This document shows positions 1 to 8,065 of a stretch of 64,000 bases of DNA, piece after piece (the first letter of the stretch is position 1; each line of letters starts with the position of its first letter). Under the pieces are notes generated by a model. The model did no database searches and had not been told where the DNA came from. It was given only the letters and a program-made list of their open reading frames with translations. This DNA comes from Desulfosporosinus nitroreducens (lineage in GTDB: Bacteria; Bacillota; Desulfitobacteriia; Desulfitobacteriales; Desulfitobacteriaceae): NCBI RefSeq assembly GCF_023897015.1, contig NZ_JAMHFY010000023.1, positions 1-64,000 on the forward strand, given 5' to 3'. The position numbers and the translations under genes were made by a program.

Positions 1-90
1 CGAACCTCGGACTTCGAACTCGCGCCTCGAACCTCGGACTTCGAACTCGCACCTCGAACCTCGGACTTCGAACTCGCGCCTCGAACCTCG
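1..90. repeat. Tandem 27-bp direct repeats (3 copies plus a partial)
   Basis: Three head-to-tail 27-bp units start at 1, 28 and 55, and a 9-base partial unit starts at 82. Each unit contains CGAACCTCGGACTTCGAACT. The copies differ only at the base before the final CCT (G or A). The array ends a few bases before the Shine-Dalgarno sequence of the next gene and begins at or before the window edge, so its true copy number is unknown. Units contain the palindrome TTCGAA. Confidence 0.9.
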
Positions 91-110
91 ACTAAAGGAA
101 GGAACGTCAT

Positions 111-1994
111 ATGAAACTCAAAGACACCGCTGCGCTGAATGCCCTAAAAACCAAGAGCCTGACTCTTCTTGAAAATCGGCGTATTGCTACCCCACTAACG
201 ACTATGGATGCCCAAGGCAAACCTCGGCATATTATGGTTTGCGGAGGAACCGGTTGCCACGCTTCAGATAGTCCTGAAATAGCAAAATTACTAAAAGAAG
301 AACTTGACCGCCGCGGATTATCTGATCAAGTTGAAGTGCTCCAAACAGGTTGTTTTGGGTTTTGCGAAAAAGGGCCAATTCTTGAAATCCACCCCGATAA
401 TACCCTCTATGTAGAAGTTTCCAGCACCGATGTAGCAGATATTGTTGAGGAACACTTCGTTCAAGGGAAGCAGCTTGAACGTCTTCTCTATATTGACCCC
501 AACACAGAACAGCGTTTTGCTTCCGACCTCCCCTTCTATCATAATCAACTTCGTATTGCCCTCCGCAACTGCAGCTATATTGCCCCTGAAAACATTCGCG
601 AATATATCGCTGCCGATGGCTATCAAGCCTTAGCCAAAGTCCTTTTTAAGATGACCCCTGATTCAGTTATTGAAGAGATAAAAAAAAGCGGCCTCCGCGG
701 GAGAGGCGGCGGCGGATTTCCCACCGGTGTAAAGTGGGAACTAACACGTCAAGGCGATGCGAAACAACGCTATATTATTTGTAATGCTGACGAGGGGGAT
801 CCCGGGGCTTTTATGGACCGCTCGATCCTCGAAGGCGACCCTCACAGCGTTTTAGAGGCGATGCTCATAGCCGGCTCAGCGATCGGTTCAACTCATGGAT
901 TTATCTATATCCGTGCGGAATATCCACTAGCTATTCACCGTTTAGAAATCGCAATCACCCAGGCTAGAGAGTATGGATTGCTTGGAGAAAGAATCCTAGG
1001 CAGCGATTTTTGCTTTGATGTTGAAATTAAATATGGAGCAGGAGCCTTTGTGTGCGGAGAAGAAACTGCCCTTATTCATTCCATCGAAGGTGCTCGCGGT
1101 GAGCCTTCGGTTAAACCTCCTTTCCCTGCTCAGGAGGGACTGTGGGGCAAGCCCACCTGTGTCAACAATGTGGAAACCTTTGCAAATATCACCTCCATTA
1201 TTTTAAGAGGAGCGGACTGGTTTTCAAATATCGGAACGAAAAAAAGCAAGGGGACTAAGGTTTTCGCCCTAGCTGGAAAAGTTAACAATGTTGGGCTAGT
1301 AGAAGTCCCTATGGGAACGACCCTGCGTCAAATTATTTTTGAAATTGGCGGGGGGATCAAACATCATAAAACCTTTAAAGCAGCACAAACTGGCGGACCC
1401 TCTGGCGGATGTATTCCCACCAAATATTTGGACACCCCCATTGACTACGAATCGTTGATCTCCATCGGTTCTATGATGGGCTCTGGGGGATTGATTGTTA
1501 TGGATGACAGCGATTGTATGGTCAATATCGCGAAATTCTTCCTCGAATTCACAGTGGACGAGTCTTGCGGCCGGTGCACCGCCTGCCGGGTCGGCACAAA
1601 ACGTCTTCATGAAACCCTGACAAAAATTACGGAGGGCAAGGGAACTTTAGACGATTTAGACAGTTTGGAAAAACTGAGCAAGATTATTAAGGATACCTCA
1701 CTTTGCGGACTTGGCCAAAGTGCGCCCAATCCTATTCTCTCAACCTTGGAGTATTTCAGGGACGAATATCTGGCCCATATAGTCGATAAATCTTGTCCGG
1801 CTGGAGTTTGCAAGAGTTTACTGAAGTATAAGATTACTGACAAATGCAAAGGGTGTACTCTTTGCACTAAACATTGTCCAGCCAACTGCATTTCCGGCTC
1901 CGTCAAGGAACCGCACGTTATCGACGAAGAACGTTGCCTCAAATGCGGGGCGTGTATGGAAAAATGCCGATTTGGTGCCATCGTTCGTCATTAA
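111..1994 (+). CDS. hndC: NAD(P)-reducing/bifurcating hydrogenase, NuoF-like subunit (HndC/HydB)
   Basis: Flavin subunit that passes electrons between NAD(P)H, ferredoxin and the hydrogenase subunit in cytoplasmic multimeric [FeFe]-hydrogenases. Domains in order: thioredoxin-like [2Fe-2S] domain with Cys44/Cys49 and Cys81/Cys85; 51-kDa NuoF-like FMN/NAD core with RGRGGGGFPTG and NADEGDPGAF; SLBB region; NuoF C-terminal 4Fe-4S motif (CGRCTACRVG); and a C-terminal two-[4Fe-4S] ferredoxin (CKGCTLCTKHC, CLKCGACMEKC). The fused N- and C-terminal modules distinguish it from complex I NuoF. AAAGGAAGG at 94-102 supports the ATG. The following [FeFe]-hydrogenase gene completes the pair; the small HndA/HndB-type genes would lie upstream, outside the window. 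Confidence 0.93.
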   Translation: MKLKDTAALNALKTKSLTLLENRRIATPLTTMDAQGKPRHIMVCGGTGCHASDSPEIAKLLKEELDRRGLSDQVEVLQTGCFGFCEKGPILEIHPDNTLYVEVSSTDVADIVEEHFVQGKQLERLLYIDPNTEQRFASDLPFYHNQLRIALRNCSYIAPENIREYIAADGYQALAKVLFKMTPDSVIEEIKKSGLRGRGGGGFPTGVKWELTRQGDAKQRYIICNADEGDPGAFMDRSILEGDPHSVLEAMLIAGSAIGSTHGFIYIRAEYPLAIHRLEIAITQAREYGLLGERILGSDFCFDVEIKYGAGAFVCGEETALIHSIEGARGEPSVKPPFPAQEGLWGKPTCVNNVETFANITSIILRGADWFSNIGTKKSKGTKVFALAGKVNNVGLVEVPMGTTLRQIIFEIGGGIKHHKTFKAAQTGGPSGGCIPTKYLDTPIDYESLISIGSMMGSGGLIVMDDSDCMVNIAKFFLEFTVDESCGRCTACRVGTKRLHETLTKITEGKGTLDDLDSLEKLSKIIKDTSLCGLGQSAPNPILSTLEYFRDEYLAHIVDKSCPAGVCKSLLKYKITDKCKGCTLCTKHCPANCISGSVKEPHVIDEERCLKCGACMEKCRFGAIVRH

Positions 1995-2147
1995 GTTACC
2001 CCTGTACCCTACTTATTAGAATGCGTGGGTATAAGTGCAACTAGGCGGCCGTTTCGCAAGCTGAGAGAAGGCTTATACGTACGAAGACAGTGTCTTCGTG
2101 TGTGTGTGTGAGCGCCAGCCAAGTTTGCTTTAAAGGAGGACTCCGTT
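1995..2147 (+). other. Intercistronic leader with stem-loops
   Basis: The 153-base gap between hndC and hndD is structured. GTATAAG near 2030 can pair with CTTATAC near 2073, and ACGAAGAC/GTCTTCGT (2081-2099) forms a tight hairpin followed by a GT-rich run. A strong AAAGGAGG precedes the hndD ATG. No U-tract follows, so this looks like an mRNA processing or stability element, not a terminator. That role is inference. Confidence 0.4.
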
Positions 2148-3890
2148 ATGGATATTCAACTAACAATCAACGACATATCCCTTACCGTTCCGGAAGGAAT
2201 GTCCATTTTAGACGCTGCTCGAACTATAAACATCGATATTCCAACCTTATGCTACCTCAACCTGCATGAGATGAGAATGAATAATCACATTGCTTCCTGT
2301 CGTGTCTGCGTGGTCGAAGTAGAGGGTCGACGCAATTTAGCCCCAGCCTGTTCTACTCCTGTATTTAATGGCATGGTCGTTAAAACAGATACCTTGCGTG
2401 CTGTCCAAGGCAGACGGACCATGGTGGAACTCCTGCTTTCCGATCATCCTAAATCATGTTTAACTTGTGCTAAAAACCTAGATTGTGACCTCCAATCCCT
2501 AGCGGCAGATCTAGGTGTGCGAAATATTACCTATGAAGGGGAAGAATCCGAGTTTCCAATCGATAAATCCAGTTTAGCTATTATTCGTGACCCAAATAAA
2601 TGCATACGCTGTCGCCGCTGTGAAACGATGTGCAACGACGTTCAAACGGTAGGCGTATATTCTGCGGTGGGACGGGGTTTTGAAACAGTGGTTAAAACTG
2701 CCTTCGACTTACCTCAACACGACACCTCTTGCACGTTCTGCGGACAATGTGTAGCGGTATGCCCTACTGGGGCCTTGATGGAACTTGATCAAGTAGATAA
2801 AGTGTGGAAAGCCCTTAATGATCCGACTCGTTACGTTATTGTAGAAACGGCACCTGCTGTACGGGTCGCTCTCGGAGAAGGATTCGGACTGGAACCGGGA
2901 ACGATTGTGACTGGTAAAATGGTTGCCGCTCTCCGGAGGCTTGGTTTTGACCGTGTCTTTGATACTGAGTTCGGGGCTGACGTAACGATTATGGAAGAAG
3001 CTACTGAGCTGATTCACCGTATAGAACACGGCGGGCGTCTACCGATTCTGACTAGTTGTTGCCCTGCTTGGGTCAAATTCTTTGAGCATCAATTCCCAGA
3101 TTTATTGGACATTCCCTCAACGTGCAAATCCCCTCATGAAATGTTAGGAGTCTTGTCTAAAAGCTATTATGCTGAGACTTATGGGATTGATCCTCAAAAA
3201 ATTACCGTTGTCTCAATTATGCCTTGCATTGCCAAAAAATACGAAGCAGCCCGCCCAGAGCTGGGGCAAGATCCGGTCACCCCGGATGTGGACATCGTCA
3301 TTACGACCCGAGAACTTTCGCGCATGATTAGGGAAGCTGGGATTCATTTTGATCACCTTAAAGAAGAAGAATTTGATCACCCCTTAGGGGAATCTACTGG
3401 TGCAGCTGTCGTTTTCGGAGCTACCGGTGGCGTCATTGAAGCGACCTTGCGAACTGCCTATGAGTGGCTGACCGGAAAACCCTTGGAAAACGTAGAATTC
3501 GAGTCTCTTCGGGGAATGGATGGAATTAAGGAAGCAGTCATTCCGATTGGTCAGCGTGACTTTCGAATTGCGGTCACACATGGTCTGGGAAATGCCCGAA
3601 CCATTCTGGAAAAAATTCAATCAGGTGAAAGTAATTATGATGCCATTGAAATAATGGCCTGCCCCGGTGGATGTATTGGGGGCGGAGGACAGCCTTATCA
3701 CCATGGAAATATAGAAATACTGCAAGCCCGTGCTAATGCCATCTATGAAGAAGACCGCTCCAAGCCTTTGCGCAAATCTCATGAAAACCCCGCGGTCCTC
3801 AAGCTTTACAAGGATTTCATCGGCGAACCCTACGGAGAAAAAGCCCATCAATTACTCCACACCAGTTTTACAAAGCGCCGAAAAATATAG
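2148..3890 (+). CDS. hndD: [FeFe]-hydrogenase catalytic subunit (HndD/HydA type)
   Basis: Catalyses reversible proton reduction to H2 in the cytoplasm. Modules in order: plant-type [2Fe-2S] ferredoxin with CRVC; His-ligated cluster motif HPKSCLTCAKNLDC; two [4Fe-4S] motifs (CIRCRRCETMC, CTFCGQCVAVC); then the H-cluster domain with all three signatures: TSCCPAW, MPCIAKK and MACPGGCIGGGGQP. The roughly 30-residue tail after the last signature is the small-subunit-like segment. 580 residues is the usual length for this M3-type enzyme. With HndC it forms an NAD(P)-linked, probably electron-bifurcating hydrogenase. Transcription with hndC is likely, since no terminator lies between them. Confidence 0.95.
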   Translation: MDIQLTINDISLTVPEGMSILDAARTINIDIPTLCYLNLHEMRMNNHIASCRVCVVEVEGRRNLAPACSTPVFNGMVVKTDTLRAVQGRRTMVELLLSDHPKSCLTCAKNLDCDLQSLAADLGVRNITYEGEESEFPIDKSSLAIIRDPNKCIRCRRCETMCNDVQTVGVYSAVGRGFETVVKTAFDLPQHDTSCTFCGQCVAVCPTGALMELDQVDKVWKALNDPTRYVIVETAPAVRVALGEGFGLEPGTIVTGKMVAALRRLGFDRVFDTEFGADVTIMEEATELIHRIEHGGRLPILTSCCPAWVKFFEHQFPDLLDIPSTCKSPHEMLGVLSKSYYAETYGIDPQKITVVSIMPCIAKKYEAARPELGQDPVTPDVDIVITTRELSRMIREAGIHFDHLKEEEFDHPLGESTGAAVVFGATGGVIEATLRTAYEWLTGKPLENVEFESLRGMDGIKEAVIPIGQRDFRIAVTHGLGNARTILEKIQSGESNYDAIEIMACPGGCIGGGGQPYHHGNIEILQARANAIYEEDRSKPLRKSHENPAVLKLYKDFIGEPYGEKAHQLLHTSFTKRRKI

Positions 3891-3944
3891 TCGACAACCG
3901 AGCGATCACAAAACAAGAAGACAGCTTCACTCCTCTTTGGCACA

Positions 3945-3986
3945 GGGGACGCTTCATTTGTCTTTTATGACTCGGTGAACTGTCCC
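3945..3986. repeat. REP-like imperfect palindrome, copy 1
   Basis: GGGGACGCTTCA pairs imperfectly with TGAACTGTCCC around a loop. It resembles the more regular palindrome at 4027-4073 in its arms (GGGGAC...GTCCC) and loop (TTTGTCTTTTA versus TCTGTCTATAA). It lies just after hndD and could act as a 3'-end structure. Confidence 0.5.
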
Positions 3987-4026
3987 TCGTGCCCTCCCGC
4001 CCATCTGCGAAGGAGATACAGCGAAA

Positions 4027-4073
4027 CGGGGACGGCTCTTCTGTCTATAAAACAGGCAGAAGAGCTGTCCCCG
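4027..4073. repeat. REP-like palindrome, copy 2, likely 3'-end hairpin
   Basis: CGGGGACGGCTCTTCTG (4027-4043) pairs with CAGAAGAGCTGTCCCCG (4057-4073); there is one G-A/G-U position in an otherwise complete 17-base stem. No strong U-run follows. The paired copy at 3945-3986 shares the same ends, which suggests a repeated palindromic family and not a one-off terminator. Confidence 0.6.
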
Positions 4074-4173
4074 CATCTTACCTTTTAAGATCTAGCTTCC
4101 TTCCCTACTATTTCTTAATGTTAAAGGTTATGATAAACTCTGTAGAGTAAAATTTTAAAGAAGTGGTGGGAAT

Positions 4174-4938
4174 ATGCAACACGAATTCTCTAGGACAGAG
4201 CTTCTCATTGGTAATACTGGTTTGGAAAAGCTTCGTCAAAGCAGTGTTATGATATTTGGAATTGGAGGGGTAGGCTCTTTCACTGTGGAAGCCTTAGCCC
4301 GCGCCGGTATTGGCAATCTGATCCTAGTCGACTTTGACGATATATGCCTTACGAATATTAACCGACAATTACACGCTCTCCGCTCCACCGTGGGCGAAGC
4401 GAAAGTCGAGGTCATGAAACGCCGAATTCAAGAGATCAATCCGACAGCCCAGGTGGAAACAATCAAAGAGTTCTATTCGGCGGCAGATGCGGAGCGCTTT
4501 CTTGATCGAAAGCCAGACTATGTTGTTGATGCCATTGATACTGTTTCCTGTAAAGTCAGTTTGGCTAAAGAATGCTTACTGCGCAAAATCCCCTTTATCT
4601 CCAGTATGGGAGCAGGAAATCGCCTTACTGCCGAAAATTACAAAGTTACTGACCTTTCTAAAACTAGCGGAGATCCACTAGCTAAGGCCATGCGCAAATT
4701 GCTGCGCAAAGAAGGAATCACTAAAGGAATTAAGGTAGTATTTAGCCCCGACCTGCCGCTTACTCCAATCCCCTCCGACAATGACTGTCGAACAAATTGT
4801 ATCTGCCCAAGCGGGGATGCCCACTGCACTGAAAAACGCCAAATCCCTGGGAGCATTTCCTTTGTTCCACCTGTTGTTGGTCTGCTTATTGCCGGAGAAG
4901 TTATTCGGGATTTACTTAATTACGAGATAAATGCGTGA
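4174..4938 (+). CDS. tcdA: tRNA threonylcarbamoyladenosine dehydratase (TcdA/CsdL, ThiF family)
   Basis: E1-like adenylating enzyme that cyclises t6A37 to ct6A in ANN-decoding tRNAs. The dinucleotide-binding motif GIGGVGS is near residue 27, followed by VDFDD and the family-typical CLTNINRQLHAL segment. The C-terminal part has the CICPSGDAHC cysteine segment and IPGSISFVPP, which match TcdA better than MoeB or ThiF. 254 residues is the family norm. AAGAAGTGGTGGG precedes the ATG. It is a single gene, convergent with the minus-strand membrane-protein gene that ends 4 bases beyond its stop. Confidence 0.9.
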   Translation: MQHEFSRTELLIGNTGLEKLRQSSVMIFGIGGVGSFTVEALARAGIGNLILVDFDDICLTNINRQLHALRSTVGEAKVEVMKRRIQEINPTAQVETIKEFYSAADAERFLDRKPDYVVDAIDTVSCKVSLAKECLLRKIPFISSMGAGNRLTAENYKVTDLSKTSGDPLAKAMRKLLRKEGITKGIKVVFSPDLPLTPIPSDNDCRTNCICPSGDAHCTEKRQIPGSISFVPPVVGLLIAGEVIRDLLNYEINA

Positions 4939-4942
4939 AAAT

Positions 4943-5515
4943 TTAGATCTTTTTAGAAAGCACTGAAGTCTTAGGACGCTTGTCTTGACTCACCATAGTC
5001 TTGAATACGAGAAAAAATACTCCGATATCAATAAGGATATCGCCAACACTAAACATTTGTTTTTTTAATCCTAGGATATCTAGATAGAAACGATCTGCTA
5101 AGAAACTCAGGTGAGTCATCGATGTCATCAAACCATGAGTACCTTGTCCCTCTAGCAATGCTTTGCGGCTCTCCTCTGGAAGGAACAATGGATCGACCGG
5201 CATTACTCCTCCGTTTACACCAATTACAATAGTGTTAAGCAAAATCCCCAGAGTAATCCAACTCATACCTGGGCATGCTCTGTTACGCCATGTGAAAAAT
5301 AGCAATAAAAAATAGGACCCTGTACCAAGCGACTGAACCAGCCAACTTGAGTCTAGCCCAACTTCTCTAACAGCGGCCCAGTAGAGACCACTTTGTATTA
5401 TAAGCGCAACTGGGACCAGCCAAGATTCCCTCAAAACGAGCTGGCCTAAGCGGTTAATTTTCCCTCCCCATAACACACTTATTATTAATGCCAGAATTAA
5501 AGCTTCTATGAGCAT
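4943..5515 (-). CDS. DUF5317 family integral membrane protein
   Basis: A 190-residue hydrophobic protein with about five predicted membrane segments and the motif NGGVMPV seen in DUF5317 proteins; the function of the family is unknown to me. It starts 21 bases after the HD-GYP gene on the same strand, so the two are probably co-transcribed. Its C-terminal KRPKTSVLSKKI tail is basic and likely cytoplasmic. Confidence 0.75.
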   Translation of the reverse strand: MLIEALILALIISVLWGGKINRLGQLVLRESWLVPVALIIQSGLYWAAVREVGLDSSWLVQSLGTGSYFLLLFFTWRNRACPGMSWITLGILLNTIVIGVNGGVMPVDPLFLPEESRKALLEGQGTHGLMTSMTHLSFLADRFYLDILGLKKQMFSVGDILIDIGVFFLVFKTMVSQDKRPKTSVLSKKI

Positions 5516-5536
5516 ACTTCACCTCTTGAGTAGAAA

Positions 5537-6814
5537 TTAAGCAATTTGCACGTGTTCCACATTAACCCTTTGGGCTACCTCGTCCGTAACCACATTGCAG
5601 AAAACTTCTACAATTTTTGGATCTAATTGTGATCCTGCAACCCTTTTTAACTCAGCAATAGCTTCATCATGAGTCCGCCCTTTGCGGTAACTGCGATCCG
5701 AGGTAATCGCATCATAGGTATCGGCAACAGCAATGATCCGTGATTCCAGTGGAATCTCTTCCCCTTGGATCCCATCTGGGTATCCTTTTCCATCAAACCG
5801 CTCGTGATGATGGCGAACTACTTGTCCAATATCAAATAAGAATTTAATACCTTTGATTATCGTTTGACCAATCACGGGATGACTGCGAATAGCCTCCCAC
5901 TCCACCTCTAGAAGTTCCCCTTCTTTATTTAGGATTACTTCGCTGACTCCAATCTTACCGACATCGTGTAAGGCTGCAGCATATTTAAGAAATTCAATTT
6001 TTTCTTCACTCATTTTAATTTCTTCTGCAACAGCGACTGCCAGCTTGCCTACCCTTGCTGAATGCCCACTGGTGTATGTATCCTTAGCCTCTAGAGCTTG
6101 GACTAAGGCTTCGACTGTATCGAGATAGTTTTCCCGCATATCGATATAGAGTTGAAAGGCATGACGCGAGATTAAAAATGGGATAAATAGCAAGAGGATT
6201 CCCTGAGCACCCCAATCTTTATAGATCAATGCTAATAAAAAACCAAGGGGAACAAGTGCCATAAAATTTGGTACAGCCCATCGGAAATTGACAATCCATA
6301 TTGACCAAGGCGATTTATTAGAAGCCAGCCCCAATACTATAGCGACGATTGTCATATTCATTACCATATAAATTGTTGCCGCTATTATATAAAATATTAT
6401 CGATCTTATTTCAAATTGAAAGAAAGGAATTTCCGAATAACTTATTGCAACATGTGCTACGGATAAGGATATTACATATTGTGATGCGTTAAATACACGT
6501 TTATAAAGAGGTTGCTCTAAGCCAGCCTTACCAAAGATAAGCAAGCCAGACAAAGCCATTGCTGATAACGTTACTCCTAAGGGAAATAGAATTAGAGAAG
6601 AAAGAAAAATGGAATAACTAACCGTCACGTATCCCCCTTTTGGTAGGGCAACGGGCAAGGATTCAGAGCCGATCGCAAGAATACAGAAAATCAAGAAATT
6701 GACTAATTGTATTTTAGTCCAATCCGTATTAATCATATTCCACAGCAATATTATGGTGGCAGAGGTAACAATTATTGTAAAAAATAGCTTGAGTTTAACC
6801 GATATATTTTCCAT
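5537..6814 (-). CDS. Membrane-anchored HD-GYP c-di-GMP phosphodiesterase
   Basis: The N-terminal half (to about residue 225) holds seven or so membrane helices resembling a MASE-type sensor. The C-terminal half is an HD-GYP domain with SGHSARVG, HDVGKIGV, the second-helix HP, HHHERFDGKGYPDG and DTYDAITSDRSY, so the metal ligands and GYP motif look intact. It should hydrolyse c-di-GMP at the membrane. The longest frame starts at 6853, but GAGGTGG just before the ATG at 6814 (protein MENISVK...) favours that start, giving 425 residues. A c-di-GMP riboswitch sits 20 kb away in the same window. Confidence 0.88.
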   Translation of the reverse strand: MENISVKLKLFFTIIVTSATIILLWNMINTDWTKIQLVNFLIFCILAIGSESLPVALPKGGYVTVSYSIFLSSLILFPLGVTLSAMALSGLLIFGKAGLEQPLYKRVFNASQYVISLSVAHVAISYSEIPFFQFEIRSIIFYIIAATIYMVMNMTIVAIVLGLASNKSPWSIWIVNFRWAVPNFMALVPLGFLLALIYKDWGAQGILLLFIPFLISRHAFQLYIDMRENYLDTVEALVQALEAKDTYTSGHSARVGKLAVAVAEEIKMSEEKIEFLKYAAALHDVGKIGVSEVILNKEGELLEVEWEAIRSHPVIGQTIIKGIKFLFDIGQVVRHHHERFDGKGYPDGIQGEEIPLESRIIAVADTYDAITSDRSYRKGRTHDEAIAELKRVAGSQLDPKIVEVFCNVVTDEVAQRVNVEHVQIA

Positions 6815-6924
6815 TAGCCACCTCATTATATATTTGGCCGACTTACTCCACAACCAAAATCAAGGTTGCGCACCTAGAAAGAAGGTGAGTTATCCCTGTA
6901 ACTCTAGAGTCTAGGTTATAGGAA

Positions 6925-6999
6925 CTACCACTTAAAGGTTGCGCCACCGGCGAGTACGAGAGTAACGAGAACAGAGATTGCTTTTAATAATTTGCTCAT
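6925..6999 (-). CDS. 24-residue hydrophobic peptide
   Basis: Small ORF reading MSKLLKAISVLVTLVLAGG then ATFKW, followed by TAG. A textbook ribosome site (AAGGAGG, 9 bases before ATG) supports translation. It has a lysine-containing start and a single hydrophobic segment, like small membrane peptides or signal-peptide-only proteins. It lies 110 bases upstream of the HD-GYP gene on the same strand. Function unknown; a decayed remnant of a longer secreted protein is the alternative. Confidence 0.5.
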   Translation of the reverse strand: MSKLLKAISVLVTLVLAGGATFKW

Positions 7000-7019
7000 T
7001 GCGGTAAACCTCCTTGATT

Positions 7020-7100
7020 TTTTTATCAAAGGGACAGTTTTACCGCTTCGCTCTTTTTCCGTTCCGCTGTTTTTTTCGCTTCGCTATAGGGAAATAAAAC
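7020..7100. repeat. C/T-rich low-complexity segment
   Basis: Near-repeats CCGCTTCGCT, CCGTTCCGCT and TCGCTTCGCT are separated by T-runs between the 24-residue ORF and the gene at 7172. No coding potential is convincing here. The role is unknown. Confidence 0.35.
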
Positions 7101-7171
7101 AGGTGTACTCCCAGATATCTAAATTGTTAAGTGGTCGGCCAAATCTAGCAAAATTAATTGGAGCTGAGAAA

Positions 7172-7804
7172 TTACAGTTTGCGATTAACTGCGTCAAGGG
7201 TTGCCTTAACCACAGCTTCACGATCATCATTTTTGACAATGGCACATCCGGTAAGAGATTGTTCACCCGTAGAGGCAATTAAAGTTATAGAAACTAAAGC
7301 AATATGCTGCTTCGCTAGCTGAATGATTCCAACATCTTCTGTAACAAATAAAAGCCCTGAATTGAGAGGTTCAAGTGCTTTAAGTGTAGCCTCAACAAAC
7401 AGACGCAGTTTATTATGAGATGAGGACGGCCCCTCGGCAAGCCCTTCGAGCAGTGTATCTCCTTTTAACATTTCTACTTTAACTTCTGCCATTCCATTAA
7501 CGGTTCTAAGTGTCACTCCAACTAATTTAGGCCGATTTGACACCTCGATCGCAGAGTTCCCTTTTTCGTTCTCTTCCAGTTGGGCCACACTAATTTTTTT
7601 ATGATCAATTTGCAGGTCGAATTGGGCTGCTAAAATCGACTCGACATCCCTTACGATCTGCTTAGGTACACGTCCTGATCCAGCAAGGATATGAACTTCT
7701 TCTATTTCTCCCAGCTGATTAATATTAATTCGAGCAGCTACTACCGATTTAACCTGTTTTATGGCCTGCTCCCAATCTTTAATCGGATAAGGCATTTCTG
7801 ACAT
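7172..7804 (-). CDS. Conserved hypothetical protein, about 210 residues
   Basis: Soluble protein with no motif I can assign. It has an alpha/beta pattern with a RVPKQIVRDVESILAAQF segment in the first half and two repeated beta-rich stretches after residue 95 (KLVGVTLRTVNG, ALVSITLIASTG), which could be two copies of a small fold. The longest frame starts at 7873, but AAGGAGTG 7 bases before the ATG at 7804 (MSEMPYPIKDW) marks the better start. It is single on its strand, and no signal peptide is seen. Confidence 0.7.
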   Translation of the reverse strand: MSEMPYPIKDWEQAIKQVKSVVAARININQLGEIEEVHILAGSGRVPKQIVRDVESILAAQFDLQIDHKKISVAQLEENEKGNSAIEVSNRPKLVGVTLRTVNGMAEVKVEMLKGDTLLEGLAEGPSSSHNKLRLFVEATLKALEPLNSGLLFVTEDVGIIQLAKQHIALVSITLIASTGEQSLTGCAIVKNDDREAVVKATLDAVNRKL

Positions 7805-8008
7805 GAAAACACTCCTTAGTATCTCTGATTCCTTTTTTATAGTGCAATGTGTATTTTCGACGTCTACTTGCATTTTCCTTTATTCCCGCCTGGTAAAAGT
7901 TCTAAAAAATCCTAACATTTCACAATATAGTAATTTTGCGAACTATTTTTCTCTTTGACAGTTCTTTCTTCCCATATTTCACCTTAATTCTTCATTTTGA
8001 AAAGTATT

Positions 8009-8046
8009 AAGGTCCCCTTTACTGATGGTTCAGTAAAAGGGACCTT
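8009..8046 (-). terminator. Terminator of hcp
   Basis: A 17-base stem, AAGGTCCCCTTTACTGA with TCAGTAAAAGGGACCTT, around a short loop. The single C-A mismatch on the plus strand becomes a G-U pair on the minus strand, which fits termination of the minus-strand hcp gene that ends 20 bases away. Confidence 0.8.
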
Positions 8047-8065
8047 AAAGGACTTCTCAAGTTTT

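Noticed and set aside
1-90. CRISPR array
   Set aside because: Units abut directly with no unique spacers, so it is a simple tandem repeat.
111-1994. Complex I subunit NuoF
   Set aside because: N-terminal thioredoxin-like and C-terminal ferredoxin modules, and the following [FeFe]-hydrogenase gene, point to a bifurcating hydrogenase.
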